Notes: generated by a model not told the origin, from the sequence alone. A stretch of 64,000 nucleotides of DNA from Phoenix dactylifera (GCF_009389715.1 NC_052392.1:35261144-35325143); one strand, 5' to 3'. Numbered from the stretch's first letter, positions 24,115-36,840 are shown. Numbers and translations: made by a program.

Positions 24115-24447
24115 ACAATGAAAGAGACGGAGGGGGGATGGGGTTGGTGACATGGTCAAGGATAAGGGAGAGCTTGACGTAGGGTGGAGAGGCAATCGAG
24201 GGAGAGATGGAGGAAAAGAAAGTGGTGATGGGGCCGACGATGCGGAAGAGGATAAGGGATAACTTAGCACTAGGCGAAGAGTTGCACAGTGAAAATGTGG
24301 TGGTTTAATTAATTTTAAATTTGGTCAAAAACAATAATTTTAAAGGTCTGACAATAGAAGACTTGATTTGATTTTCTAGTTAAGGAGACTTGATTTTAGT
24401 ATATTCAAAGCCTTAGATAAGTTAATTTTGAGGATGAAATTTTTTTT

Positions 24448-24458
24448 AGGGGGAAGAA
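24448..24458 (+). promoter_or_regulatory. Polypurine tract of LTR family B element
   Basis: AGGGGGAAGAA follows 'gaggatgaaattttttt' and abuts the LTR start TGTAAGGG, the standard plus-strand priming arrangement of plant Ty3 elements. It shows that the LTR at 24459 is a 3' LTR. Only about 150 bp of internal DNA remains upstream. Confidence 0.7.
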
Positions 24459-26677
24459 TGTAAGGGCTCATTTTAAAATGGGCTTGGCTTGGGCTAACCT
24501 AGGAGTGGCCCGGGATGGCCATTTGGGCCACTCAACGTGTGCCCGGCACGTGAGTTAGGGGAGGAAGACTCCCAATGGGAGTCTCCTTCCTCCTCGAGTT
24601 TGGCAAGGAAACTAGGACTCAAAGGATATTGGACTCCGACGAAGAGTAGGGGATTTCATCTACAAAAGGGCTTCTTCTCCTCCATTGAACCATCTCAAAT
24701 CCCTCAAAACAAGCCATCGATCCCAAGTTTTTTTTTCATCCAAGTTTTCTACTCCGATTTTGTCCGAAAAGAGTTGCCGGATCTTTGCCGGACTAAGGTA
24801 GGACCAAAGCCATTCCCCTTCTCTTCTTCTTCTTCTAGTCTTCTAGTCGTGATTCACTTCGATTTGAGGTGGCAAATTGCCGGAAAATCGTCCAAAACAG
24901 GGGTGCCCTGTTTCAGTCTTCTTTTTTCTCGATTCCGCCACCATTGACCGCAGGGTTTGGTCGGGGCTGTGGCCGCCGTCCAGTGGGGGCTAGGCCACCA
25001 TGGCCGCCACCTCCTTGGATATGCGGGGGGAAGGAGGAATGGAAAAAGAGAAAGAAAAGATGACTTCCCCATTCATGAAGAGAGAAAAGAGAGAGAGGTT
25101 TCTCTCTCTTCTTTCCTCTCCTCTCTTTCTCTCTCCTTTCTCTATTTCTCTCTCTTTCTTCTTCCTCCTTTTCTCTCTCATGGTGTATCTCTCTCTAGTT
25201 GACCCGTGTAAGTGGTAGTAGGGACTCAGGAGACCTCGTAATGGACCCCTAGTGGACGCTAGTAGGTGGTCTAGGTTACTAGTCCACTGTTTGATTTTTT
25301 TTTTGATAATTCAGTTTCAATCTATAGGGGGAGAGTTATCTGCGCTAGAAGATTCTAATCAGGATAATACTCTGCATCCCAGCTCGTAGATCGTTGTGCT
25401 TAGTTAGCCATCGGTAGAGGTAAGAAGTCCTGTACACCATCACTTTTATGAATAATATATATTTTGTAATATGTGTTAATAATTTTAATGTTTGCATCAT
25501 TTTCTATATGATTGCTTAATGATTTTTGAAATATATATTTCGTTAATATATGGAGGTATCAAATATCGTTGATTATGGCTGCTTGGATTATGGTTTTGGT
25601 TGTTGGGATATAATGCTGATTATTTTAGAATTTGGGCATGAAATATAATATGAAATTATTATTTTTTTTTAGTATGGATGAAATTGAATAATTTGATTGA
25701 TGAACAAAATAATTTGGACCAAATATGTTATGGATTGCCTGTCATTGGCCGAATCATGACACATTGGTTTGCCACTACGGGCCAAAGCGAAGTTGTCTTG
25801 AATTGCCACTGTAGGCCAAAGCACAATTATCTTAGTTTGCCACCGCGGGCTGAAGTGCAGATATTCTAGTTTGCTACTGCAGGCCGGAGCACGGATATTT
25901 TGGTTTGCTACCACGGGCCGAAGTACGGATATTCTAGTTTGCTCTTGCGGGCCGAAGCACAATTATCTTAGTTTGCTACTGCGGGCCAAAGTGCTAATTT
26001 TTTGGTTTGCCACAGCAGGCGAAGCACGAATGTTTTGGTTTGCTAGTCATGGGTCGAAGCATGACCATGAATAATCCAAATCAGAAAAATAATGGTTGAT
26101 TGAAAGTCTGGATAAAAATAGAAGATTAAAAGTATAAAATTACTGCATGATAATATCTTAGTGTTTTCTAGAACGAATTATATATTTGATGACATACATT
26201 GATAGATGCATATTTATATAGATTTTATCGAGCTATGTTGGATAATCGATATAAGGCTTTATGATTTTGTCTGCATTTTGATGAAGTTTTTAGTTAATTC
26301 TTATTTTACATTTACTATATTTATATTGGTATGAATGTGTGGGATTCTTATTGGGCTGTAAAACTCATACTACCTCTTTCTTTCTTCTTTCATAGCTGCA
26401 GGATGTATAGTTTCGAATGGGTCAGGCATGGAGTCTGAGCATTAGAGCTATGAATTAGTTTATTTTCTAATATGGAGGAACATTTGAAGATTTTGTAACT
26501 GAAACGGTTGGATTATTTAAATATGATGGATTTATTTATTTGAATTATTTGACTATTTATTATTAAGTTATTGGGTATTTGTTCACCTTAGGCTTTCATG
26601 ATCTCTAGGACATCGCTCTAGGACTCATGCGGTCGTGTTACGTGCTCAGGCCTAGATGTTTGATTTGGAGCGTGACA
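24459..26677 (+). mobile_element. 3' LTR, family B
   Basis: 2.2-kb LTR from TGTAAGGGCTC to ...GAGCGTGACA. It contains a GC-rich first third, the AAACAGGGGTGCCCTGTTTC palindrome at about 24896, a CT-rich stretch and the 36-bp minisatellite (25735-26065). It enters the DUF247 copy 2 3' flank ('acattagatccaatagc') at the same base where the LTR at 1-1770 enters the copy 1 flank. It was therefore present before the DUF247 unit was duplicated. Confidence 0.82.
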
Positions 26678-26882
26678 CAGCAACATTAGATCCAATAGCC
26701 ATCTTCCAAGAAAATTACAAACCAACCATGATACATCGCAGTAAATTATTTTTTATGAGGTCAACAGCATAGCCAACCGCATTTATCTATACTACCTAAC
26801 AACCACAGTTAACCGTCTAGTTTCTATTCTCCCCAGATAAATGAAAAATTCTCCAGTATCCATGTTTGGAGGGAATCTTTTC

Positions 26883-28540
26883 TTATCCACTCACCCCCCA
26901 GATCCATTTTTTCAGAGGCAAGGCAAAATAGACCATTGCCCACACCGCAATTACAATCCATGGGTTTTTAAAGAATCGCCTGAAAGCATCAAGCCTGTTG
27001 CGCCAGTTGGCTTCATAAAAGTTGTTTACTTCTTCAATCTGATTTGCAAGGTAGTTCTTTTCCAGAACATAGTTTACCTGACGGCCCAACTTATTGAAGA
27101 GGTCTGCCACTTCGCGATCTTGGCCTATTTTATGTTCCAGTATGCCTTTCAAGTGGAGCAACCGCACGTCCTCAGCCTGGTCGATGAAGGAGTTCATAAA
27201 GAGTGCGTATATCGTAATGTACATCTCAGTGTCGACATAGCACTGTTCGAAAGCTATGAGGTTTTGGAAGAGAGGACGAGTATAGTCATAGATTTGCAGT
27301 GGTGGAATCTCCATCCACCCACTCCTAAGCTTCATCCTCCTTTTTTGGACTGTTATGTTCAAGAAAGTGTCTGCCTGTTCCTTCCTCTTGAACTTCACCC
27401 CAGCCCTGTCAAGCTCCGTCGCAATAGGAATCCACTTGGGTGCGGATGTCGGAGACCCTCGTGAAGTCGGTGCAAATGTCGAAGCCCCTTGTGAAGGAGC
27501 AGCTTCCTCTGGTGCAGATGTAGACTCTGCTGGCTTTTCTAAAGGGATCCGAGATGAATAAAATAGATGGAGCAGATGATGGTATTCACCGGGGGACTTC
27601 TTCTTGGACTTCTTGAATGATTCGGATTCCTCGGGATGGATGCCCTTGAAAAGCTGGAGAGCAAGGTCAACAAGATTAATCTGTCCATCCTCGCATGGTT
27701 TGAGAAGATCAAATAGCAATTTAATGATGAAGAAAGGAATTTGGTTCTCAAGCTTCAGCAGATCATAAACCACTAAACTAATGGTGAACAATCCTGCCAC
27801 AGTTGGGCCCTCAAGCTGTTCATCCTTCTCCTCGATATTTAAAACAACCTCCCCTTCCCTCGGCTCAATCATACACTCTCTCCTCTTCTTGCTCTCATCC
27901 TCCTCTGTTGCCTCGCTTTCCAACTTTCCTACCTCTTCCTCCTCTATCTCCTTTGCAATCCCTTTTCCCTTTTTATCCCTCTCCTCGATATTTAAAACAA
28001 CCTCTCCCTCCCTCGTCTCAGTCATCCACTCTATCCTCTTCTTGCCCTCATCCTCCTCGGTTGCCTCGCCTTCCAATGATTCCTCCCTGGGACTCATGTT
28101 TAGCATGAGATAAATGATGAAGCACCCATCAAGCAACATGATCAATGCCATTTTTTGGGCATTTAGTTTGGAGAATTTCTTAGAGTAGCAGCTCCGGACC
28201 TTCTCATCCTGTTTCTTCAACTCCAACAAGCACTCGTTCAACAATTGACTTCGATGACGCGATAGTAGGTGCTGGACACAGCGCCACTTGTAGTACTTCA
28301 TCAAGGAACTCCCGCGGCTGTTGTGGTGAAAAGGTCCGAGGTAAGCAAACACTGGTTTGTAGGCTTCAGGATCCAACCGTCATATGTGCTTGGGGACCTT
28401 GAAGATGGTGCATGGTCTCTCAGGATGGTCCATAGGTTGTGCTGAATTTACTTTCTTCCTAACTCCATTAATCCATTCTTCATCCGGTTCTCCGCCCGGT
28501 TCTTCGCCCGATTCTTCGTCCGATTCTTCGTCCTCGTTAT
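26883..28540 (-). pseudogene. DUF247 family gene, copy 2, interrupted by a stop
   Basis: Closely related to copy 1: VFAYLGPFHH, MALIMLLDGCFIIYLM, DLLKLENQIPFF, NLIAFEQCY and a C-terminal hydrophobic helix (WIVIAVWAMVYFAL). The frame runs 26883-28379 without a break, but a TGA at 28380-28382 sits where copy 1 has an Arg codon (KHI-stop-RL against EHIRPL), just after the CTIFKVP block. Upstream the frame continues through an acidic repeat (EESDEESGEEPGGEPDEEW) from a 12-bp minisatellite at 28485-28537. Inside, a segment of about 60 residues is duplicated (27838-28075: ATEEDE...KKR...REGEVVLNIEE twice), absent in copies 1 and 3. The C-terminus also differs from copies 1 and 3. Could still give a truncated protein from an internal ATG, but likely non-functional. 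Confidence 0.85.
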
Positions 28541-29454
28541 CAGCTGATTTATAGAGTACGTGACCAAGTAAGTTACTATAACTTCTAAGAGAAATTATCT
28601 AACAGACATTTAGTTCAAAAATTAAAATAATTGATTTTCCATGGGAAAATGGAAAAATTTCCCAGTTGCTGCAAGCAAGCTGCTTTTATTATAAAATATC
28701 TTGACATGAGCCCAACAAATTTGACAGGATGCCTTTTGTATTGAAATTATGCGAGTGATGGTACGCAAGTAATCTCTAGAATTTAATTATTTTTCATGCA
28801 GAAACAAGCAAAAATTTCAAAATTAAGGGATCTAGACATATGCTAGGAATACGGATTTCTTGTGGTTCGTTCAAAACTATATCACATCCATGATCCAAGA
28901 ACTCCAAGAGAAATTATTAGAAAGCAACCATTTAAAAATAAAAAAGTTGACAATATTTGACCACAATTTGAAAAAGATAAATGACATATAAATCCTGAAA
29001 CCTAAAAGTAAAATGAAATAAGTAAGAATCAAAAAATAAAATTTGAATTACCTGTCATGCAGAAAATAAAAGATAAATAGAATGCACAGAATTTACACCG
29101 TATCATCAAGAGTGCTAACTTCTAATTAGTAAAACATAATATTTAAAAATTACGTTGAGAATATGATAATATGTATGATAATCGTGAAATTATGATTATT
29201 TGAGGTTTTCTATTTTTTAAATTTACGAGATTTTTATTTTATTGGAGAAATAAAAAGCCACCCCGACCTCACATGCCAATAAACTAAATATAAAACCAAA
29301 AGCTATATGCCCCAAAAAAACTGTACCGCTCTAGAAAAAATTCCAACCACAACAAATTTCAGTCATTGCTATATATATATATATATAGTTATAAAAGGAT
29401 TTATCTGATACACCACATCTTAATCTATAATGGGGGTCTAAATATGGATTAGAT

Positions 29455-29800
29455 GAGAGATAATTCATCCTCGAAGATTTTGTAATTAGTAGTTAATATA
29501 TTGGTAAAGATTTTTGTTTTCGGTGGCCCGAACCAGCCAACGGTGGAAGAGGTAGACGTACCAAAGCTTGAAGGACGGCTTATAAGTGGCTCTTCGTCCA
29601 TATGGTGGGTTCTTCGTACTTTCGAGTTCAGCCCTGATAACAAATTCAGTACTGCATCCACTATCTTGTCTTCGAAATCTATCTTGTCTTCGGAATCCAT
29701 GCCACGACTGATGATGTACAGGGAGACATTGATAATGAACAAGCAACATTGATATAACTTCTAGAAAAGAAATGATTTTTAGAAATAAAAGAGACATTTA
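29455..29800 (-). other. Conserved block upstream of DUF247 copy 2
   Basis: Counterpart of 4650-4960 and 54540-54900. On the minus strand a frame starting MDSEDKIDFEDKI runs through a GTSTSSTVGWF segment to ILTTNYKIFEDELSLI, shared with copy 3. The frame around the upstream hydrophobic segment is shifted by small indels. Confidence 0.45.
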
Positions 29801-30036
29801 TAATTCAAAAATAAAAATTGCAACCTAATAATTGTCACAACCCTGAAAATTCGTTTTCAAATTCGTTTTCCGTTGATGCACGTTAATATAGTTGGAGGAA
29901 TCCAACAGAAATGTTAGCTCGATCACAACATATATATTTCGTAGGAGAACATGACCTGGGTGCATCTGGATGTACCTACCATAAATTCTGTCATACTTTT
30001 TATTTTTGAATTCAAAAGTATGATTTCAGACAACTA

Positions 30037-31063
30037 GGGGGCGTTTGATAACCCCAACAGGATCACCACGGTGATCTAAGATCCCGGTGATCTGAATACT
30101 AGGGTGATTTGATCCCCAGTGATCTAAGATCAATGTGTTTGGTAGGCCACGGTCCAGTGATTAAAAATTTCCGGATATCCATGAGTAACTTGTTTGGTAT
30201 GGTACAAGGATTCAAAATCACTGACCACATAATACCACAAATACCCTTGATATTTCTTAGATGGATTTTTTATGTGTTTTTAATTCTCATGAATTAAAAA
30301 TGTAAGTTAATATGTTAATTTCTATAATAGCTCCATAATTTTGTCACATATTCTACTTTTAGTAGCCCTTATCATATATTTATTAATCATATAAAATATA
30401 TTATAATAAAATATTAATATATTTATCAATATATTAATTATTAATATATTCTATAAAAATATATTATTACTCCTATAAATTAATCTTATAAAAATATGTT
30501 ATTTTTATTATACAATTAATATTTTTATTTATACTTATAATAGATTTTTTAATACTAATAATTATTTTGATTAGAAAAATAAGGTAAATAGGAGTAATAT
30601 AGTAATATATTAAATATTTTCATTATATAAATATAAAATATAATAATATATTTCTGCTATAATTTAAAATTATCCTTCAATAATAATAGGATAATAATAT
30701 GATTAGTTATATATTATAATATAATATATATCATTAATATAATATATAATATCAACATAATTATATATATATAACATTGACATAATATATTGATGGTATA
30801 TTGATATATCAATTTTTTGCTAACTTGAGGGGTATTTTTGTCTTTAATTTTCAACCCAGGATCACTGCCATGGGGTGATCTTGGATCCCCGACCTCAAAG
30901 ATGGGTATCCCATCACCGAGTTGGGGGGTTGATTTGAGGAGTGGAGGTGATTTAAGATCACCGCCACGTAGGATCACCATGGTGCAACCAAATACGATGA
31001 TCTCATCATCTCCACCTACATCACTCTTGATCCTGGGACGATCACCCCATACCAAACGCCCCT
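30037..31063. mobile_element. Harbinger/Tourist-like non-autonomous DNA element
   Basis: A 1027-bp element with short inverted ends (GGGGGCGTTTGATA left; AGGGGCGTTTGGTA as the reverse complement of the right), flanked by CTA on both sides (30034-30036, 31064-31066). Termini hold repeated GGTGATC/GATCACC heptamers in both orientations; the core is very AT-rich and non-coding. End sequence and 3-bp T-A-containing duplication fit PIF/Harbinger MITEs. It interrupts the 5' flank of DUF247 unit 2. Confidence 0.75.
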
Positions 31064-31066
31064 CTA

Positions 31067-31695
31067 GTGTTTAGTTGTATGGTGAAATTTAACAGCTTTT
31101 CCCAAATCACAATTCCAAAAAATTCTATTGGACTAAATTATAATTTTCAAGTACATGGTTTTATAATTTTTTAAAATTATGACATTGCAATTCGAATTTT
31201 TCTTTTTAATAGCCAATCACGGATAACAAAAGTAGCTTTAAAATCCAAAACTTTTGAATTAAGGAAATAGGTAAGGACTGGTTTGGTTTTGTAGTTGTTT
31301 TTATTCTTTTTTTTTTGACAAATCAGTAAAATACTATATGGAGATTGATGTTGAAGATAGCATTTGCATAAAACTTCTATTATTCATTGTTTTTATTTTA
31401 TTTTTTTTGAAAGCAATAATTATTTGCTACCAAAAATTTTTCAGATTTTTTAAATAACTTCAAAAAATAAAATACGTGTTTCGTCTAGTCTATTTTTCTC
31501 ATTCGATTCTTGAAAACAAAAAAATAATGTCAAACAATCCCTATGATAATGATTTTGAAATTCTCAGAGAAAACAATGGTTCTTTTAAGTATAAAACATC
31601 TAAACAAAGCCATAATTATTTAGATCTATTTCTAAAAGATACATCCAAAAATCTACATTCTTTCTACAAGAGATGCAGTACTTATAGCACATGAA

Positions 31696-31728
<33 letters not shown>

Positions 31729-33000
31729 GCAAGCCAACACTTACCGCTTGGTCCTAGAATACCTAGAGAATGAGTTGAGTGGAAGTTATCGTCCCTCCAA
31801 TGAATCTCTTTCCTCGCCCTGCTCGTTACCTTTTTGTTTCTGATTCCGAAATCTATCCTTAATATAAAATCTATCCTTACTTTTTATCATTAGCAGGCTG
31901 TCTGCCATAGTGCCATGTGCATTCCGTCATTAGCAGGCTGTCTGCCATGTGCATTCCGTGGGATGAAGGTAGCATAGATCAACTGCTGCATTGTTTGCAA
32001 ATATAGTCTCCAATAGGGTAATGGCAACCCGCTTTCTTTTTATTAAATCTAAGCTTTTCTCTTTCTTTGGAAATATTGTGCCCCGGAAAATACTCTTCTT
32101 TGGCCTTTCCATTATTTTGAATAATGTAAATTATTTGCAAATAGATATATTTATGTAGCAATGATTGTAAGTTATGGTTGTTGTTCAAAATGGATAATCC
32201 CTGCGGCCCCAAAATGAATAATTCAGATTCGGATTCGGATTGAGTCGTTGGATAAACGATTCAAAATTGATTCAAAAAATAATAGATCAGATCAGGTCGG
32301 CCCGAGATTCAATAAATTCAGACCTAAAACAAAAAAAATAGAACGGTTCTAATTTGAGCTCCGACCCAGCCCCACGGTCCTTAAAAATGGGTCAGATCAG
32401 GTCTAAAGAGCCGGATCCGATTGAGTCACGGGTCAACCTAACCCATTTGCAGCCTTACAGCCACAAGGGTCCCACGTATTTCCCACAAGAGTGGGACTTG
32501 GGGACAACAAGCTAATTCCTATCTGGATTATACATGGAGTGTGTAGAAGATGGTACTTGAAAGAGTGTTGGAAGGCGACTCGGCTACAGTGGTTGGCTGG
32601 GTTTCGAGTCGAGTTAGGGAGGTTCACATCCAACCCTTCATGCCGGATGTTTGAAGCTTGGTAAGAGTATGCATCTTCTTCGGGGCGAGGCATGTCTACT
32701 AAGAGGCAAACGTGGCAGCGGACTAGATAACGTCTTTTGTGGATGATCACTTCGGTGGAGTCTTTTAAACCTGTGAGGTGCAGTTACCTAAGGCTTTACG
32801 AGATCTGTTGTTTTTTGATTTTGTTAGATGCTTTCATATCAGATTGGTATGAATCTTTTATTGTAGCAAAAAAAAAGAAAAGAAAAAGTTATTCCTCTGG
32901 GCTCCATATTGATAGATAACTTGTGCGGTTTGGCAGTAGTCTTTATATTTCTATCATTAGCAGGCTCTCTGCTATCTTATTAAATTAACAACAATTTAAA
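31067..33000. repeat. Low-copy repeat mosaic, no gene
   Basis: Contains 31770-31865 (also at 35600-35700, 50430-50530 and 57000-57080) and 31940-32330 (also at 37330-37640, shared 'ttgtttgcaaatatagtctc' and 'tccattattttgaataatg'). Ends near 32450 with a 'cccatttgcagcct' edge resembling hAT-type termini, unproved. A (TA)n run lies at about 31703-31728. Confidence 0.55.
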
Positions 33001-33760
33001 TTGTATGGTGGATTTTGGTGAGTCAAGACAATTAGGATTAGGTTCTCCTTCTATTTAGAAGGATCTCAAACAACGATGTGAGACAAAAATCTCAATTATT
33101 GTTGTTTGGGCATGGGGATGTCAAATCAAGTCTAAGATTCCTCTTGTTTTTTTACTAGTAGTGTGTTTGGTTCCAAACATAAAAATTATATGTGACATGA
33201 TTCAGACTTCACTTCTTTTGAGACTTAACCAAATACTAAATGATGCCATCCATATGTAAGGAGAGTAAAGTGTTACAAAATTGTGATATTTAATATTTTA
33301 AAAATATTTAAAGTTTATCTCTTGAATTGATTCTCATTTTATGTTTAATTTTTGATGATTAAAAATTTTATTTCCCTCATTGAAATTTGATGACCTTTTT
33401 TATATCATTTGAATAGAGATTTTGATGGCCATTTTATATTTAGTCCCATGCCATCTAGACTCTCACGCCATATTGTGTTTAAAATAGATATATATACAAC
33501 ATTACTAACTATTTAATGGATGATCTGCCAGTAAGACTAGACAAAGACCAAACATAAAATGTTAATTATATAAGAGTTGAATGCAAAATAATAGTCAAGC
33601 AAAAAATAGAAAGTTCAAGCTTCATTCGAATGCTACATGGTCTGTGCATATCTTCGAGTGGATAATTTTTAAAATGCAAGGGATAAAAAAAGAAGTTAAG
33701 TTGCGTCGTCAAATTAATTTTGGTATTTGGCGTAGTTTTCATAACTATTTTACCAAAAAA
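33000..33760. repeat. Low-copy repeat, copy 1
   Basis: Starts near 'gtgagtcaagacaattaggattagg' and ends 'gtagttttcataact'. Related, collinear copies lie at 35785-36465 and 50595-51173; a partial copy is at 55480-55810. No coding capacity. Identity of the element is unknown. Confidence 0.65.
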
Positions 33761-34079
33761 AAAAAAAAAAGACAAACATCTTTTAAAGACCATTGCTATT
33801 TTATTACAGAAAATGGTCGGATTGTTTACCTGCATGTCCATGTTTCAATCACAGCTAAGCAGGATAATCATGACCAAGGCATGCCTTTGGGACATTAAGT
33901 AGAATACAGTGGATCCATGAATGGTCCGACGTCATTAACTAGAAGCAGTGTGTTTCGGCAAACCATCAAGATGTGATCCAGAAACCATTTGGCGTTTCTC
34001 AAAGGAAAAGTACCCAGAATTTGTAGCCAACTATAATAATTATGTAGGCTGACAGAGAGAATGCCCAAGCATTTATATC

Positions 34080-34583
34080 AGGTATGATACTTTTTGTAGA
34101 AAGAAAAGCAAAAGGATCATAGTGGATTTCGCTAAAATATTCCATATAAATATTGATTTAGTGAGAAAAGTCATATAATTTTTTTTTTATAAAATCGTAT
34201 ACATTTAGATGTTACTAGACGTTGGTATACCGAGTCTGGATTGGGCGCCCATGATGGGCCCAGCCAACCCTCGTTTTTTAAATTTGAAGGAAAACAGGGA
34301 GATGGTGAATTTACACACATTAAATGATCCAAAGGACCATGGATTATTTGTATTTTGGTCTCACTAAGATATGTTTGTCTAACTTTGTTCTTATTGAATT
34401 TTTTGTTCGACACTAAATAATTTTTTTATGGATTGTGAGAGCGGGCAATAATCTAAACAAATATATGTTTTATATTCAAAATCTATATATGCATGGGACA
34501 TTAAATAAATATATATGGAGCATTCACTAATGTGTATTGCTTATTCCGCCCCTAGATCCACAAGCAAAAATATCAAGAAACTT

Positions 34584-34654
<71 letters not shown>

Positions 34655-35092
34655 TTATACAAAGAAGGTAAATCTAATTTTCACTGAAAATCAATAATTA
34701 ATTAAGTTTTTTTGTACGATTCAGAAGATCATAAATAAGAACTCGGCTGAAGTTGTAAGAAAAGGAAAGAAAAGAATTTTGTAACACCAAACCTGATATT
34801 ATATGAGAAACACACACCTTTGAGCGACCCTGGTACATTTAATAGTCTAGCATCTCAAACGGACAAATTAATTGATGTGCTGGAGAGTTACCGTGCACGA
34901 AAGAACACCAAATTTAAGCCGCGCGCGCCCACGCTCGCACACAAAATACTATTACTTCCGATCTTTTTTGTTTCTGATTCCGAGATCTATCCGTAATATA
35001 TAGACAAGCTTTCGTGCCCATCTAGGCATAAGTTTTCGCCAACAAGGCGGTGGGGCCGCTCCACATTGACCAATGACTTGGGTGGTTTGGCA
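34080..35092. repeat. Low-copy repeat, collinear with 55925-57130
   Basis: Shares with 55925-57130 the stretches 'caggtatgatactttttg', 'taccgagtctggattgggcg', 'tttacacacattaaatgatc', an AT microsatellite position, 'aattgatgtgctgga' and 'gatctatccgtaatata'. The last part recurs at 50180-50545. Confidence 0.65.
34586..34652. repeat. (AT)n microsatellite
   Basis: About 33 uninterrupted TA dinucleotides. Confidence 0.97.
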
Positions 35093-35370
35093 CGAACAAA
35101 AATCATATGGTGCGCCTACCATACTAAATCGTATAGTACGCGCTTCTATTTCAGCCACGTCAGTATGGTACGCAAATTTAAAAAAAAAATGGAAGCCCCA
35201 CATTCCGCTTTGAGTCCCCATAGCGCCCCACGTTTCTAAGTGCCTCCCACCCTCTCAATTCCATTTTTTTTTTTTTTTCGAGATTTGTATACCATACTGA
35301 CGTGGCTGAAATAGAAGCGCGCACCGTACGATCTAGTATGGTACGTGCACCATATGATTTTTGTTCCAGC
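35093..35370. mobile_element. Foldback MITE, Mutator-like
   Basis: A 278-bp element of two inverted arms of about 85 bp (arms start GAACAAAAATCATATGGTGC) around a short centre. Flanking 9-mers GGTTTGGCA (35084-35092) and GGTCTGCCA (35371-35379) match at 7 of 9 positions. An uninterrupted relative of the insertion site (GGTTTGGCAGTAGTC) exists at 32927-32941. A 9-bp duplication and long inverted arms point to a Mutator-type MITE. Confidence 0.8.
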
Positions 35371-35744
35371 GGTCTGCCAGTAGTCTTGGTCTGCTGAAGA
35401 CAATTAAGATTAGATTCTTCTTCCATTTAGAAGAATTTCAATTGTGCTCGGCAAATCTCAATTATTGTTATTTGGGCATGAGGATGTAAACCAAATTTGA
35501 GCGTGCGCACCAACGCCCGCACACAAAATGTACTGTTAGGTGTTACAGCAAGAGTGGGATTGCAGAATCTAGAACTCAACCGCGTACGGACGGTTGGCTC
35601 TCGGTGGAAGTTATCGTCCCTCCAATGAATCTCTTTCCTCGCCCTGCCTCGTTACTTCCAATCTTCTTTGTTTTTGATTCTAAGATCTATCCGTAATATA
35701 TAAACACGCGTGTCCGTCAAGGCTCGAATTTTTGCCAACCAGGC

Positions 35745-35940
35745 AGTGGGACCGCTGGGGTTTGGGGATAGTCTCGATATTTTGGTAAGTCAAGACAATT
35801 AGGATTAGGTTCCCCTTCCATTTAGAGAAATCTCAAACGTGAGTGGGACCGCTGGAGTTTGGCGATAGTCTCGATATTTTGGTAAGTCAAGACAATTAGG
35901 ATTAGGTTCCCCTTCCATTTAGAGAAATCTCAAACGTGCT
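35745..35940. repeat. 97-bp tandem duplication
   Basis: 'agtgggaccgctgg...ctcaaacgt' occurs twice back to back (starts 35745 and 35842) with few differences, inside a low-copy repeat copy. Confidence 0.85.
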
Positions 35941-36840
35941 CAACAACGACATGAGACAAGAATCTCAATTATTGTTGTTTGGGCATGAGGATGTCAAATC
36001 TAGTCTAAGCTTCCTCTTTAAAGTTTATCTATCTCCTGAATTGATTCTAATTGTATGTTTAATTTTTGATAATTAAAAATTTTATTTCCATCCTTGATAT
36101 TTGATGTCTTTTTTTATATTTTCCAAATAGAGATTTTGATGACCATTTTATATTTAGTCCCATGCCATCTAGACTTTCACGCAATATTGTGTGGAAAATA
36201 GATATATAAAACATTACAAACTATTTGGCAGATGATCGGTGAGTAAGACTAGACAAAGACTGAACATAAAATGGTAATTATATAAGAGCTGAATGCAAAA
36301 TAATAGTCAAACAAAGAATAGAAAGTTCAAGCTTCATTTGAAGGCTACATGGTCTGTGCATATCTTTCAGTGGACAACCTTTAAAATGCAAGGGATAAAA
36401 AAAGAAGTTAAGTTGCGTCGTCAAATTAAATTTGGTATTTGACGTAGTTTTCATAACTAATTTGCCAAAATGGGCTATCGATAAGTACGTTGCATTTCAA
36501 AGTTCGTCGTGAATCAAGTTGTAGCGGTAGGTCTAAAGTCCTTTTCTGGCCTTCTCCTTTTTAAGAACATAGTGACCATAGCCGGCTCATCGGTCATCAT
36601 CTAGTAAGGTAAGAAATGCTAATCAAGTGAAGAGCACTATCTAATCATGAAATCGGTGTTAGAATAAACATCATGAAACAAGTCAGGGCTCAACCAGTTG
36701 CCAATAGTGGGATGGGGCCCACAAATTAGGATCCCATCATTGTCATGCTAAACTCATGCCTAGCTAATTTCACTCCATGCTCCTATAGCTCATAGCTGCA
36801 ATTAGTTACAGCTTAATCAAACCGGTCACAAAGTGCCAGC
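35785..36840. repeat. Low-copy repeat, copy 2
   Basis: Collinear with 33000-33760 and 50595-51173. Beyond 36465 it continues into sequence shared with 23150-23640, giving the longest version of this repeat. Confidence 0.6.

Noticed and set aside
32220..32460. hAT element suggested by 'cccatttgcagcct' edge and GGGTCGGGTC-like sequence (also 36843-37110)
   Set aside because: Only one end was recognised in each case and no 8-bp duplication could be shown.
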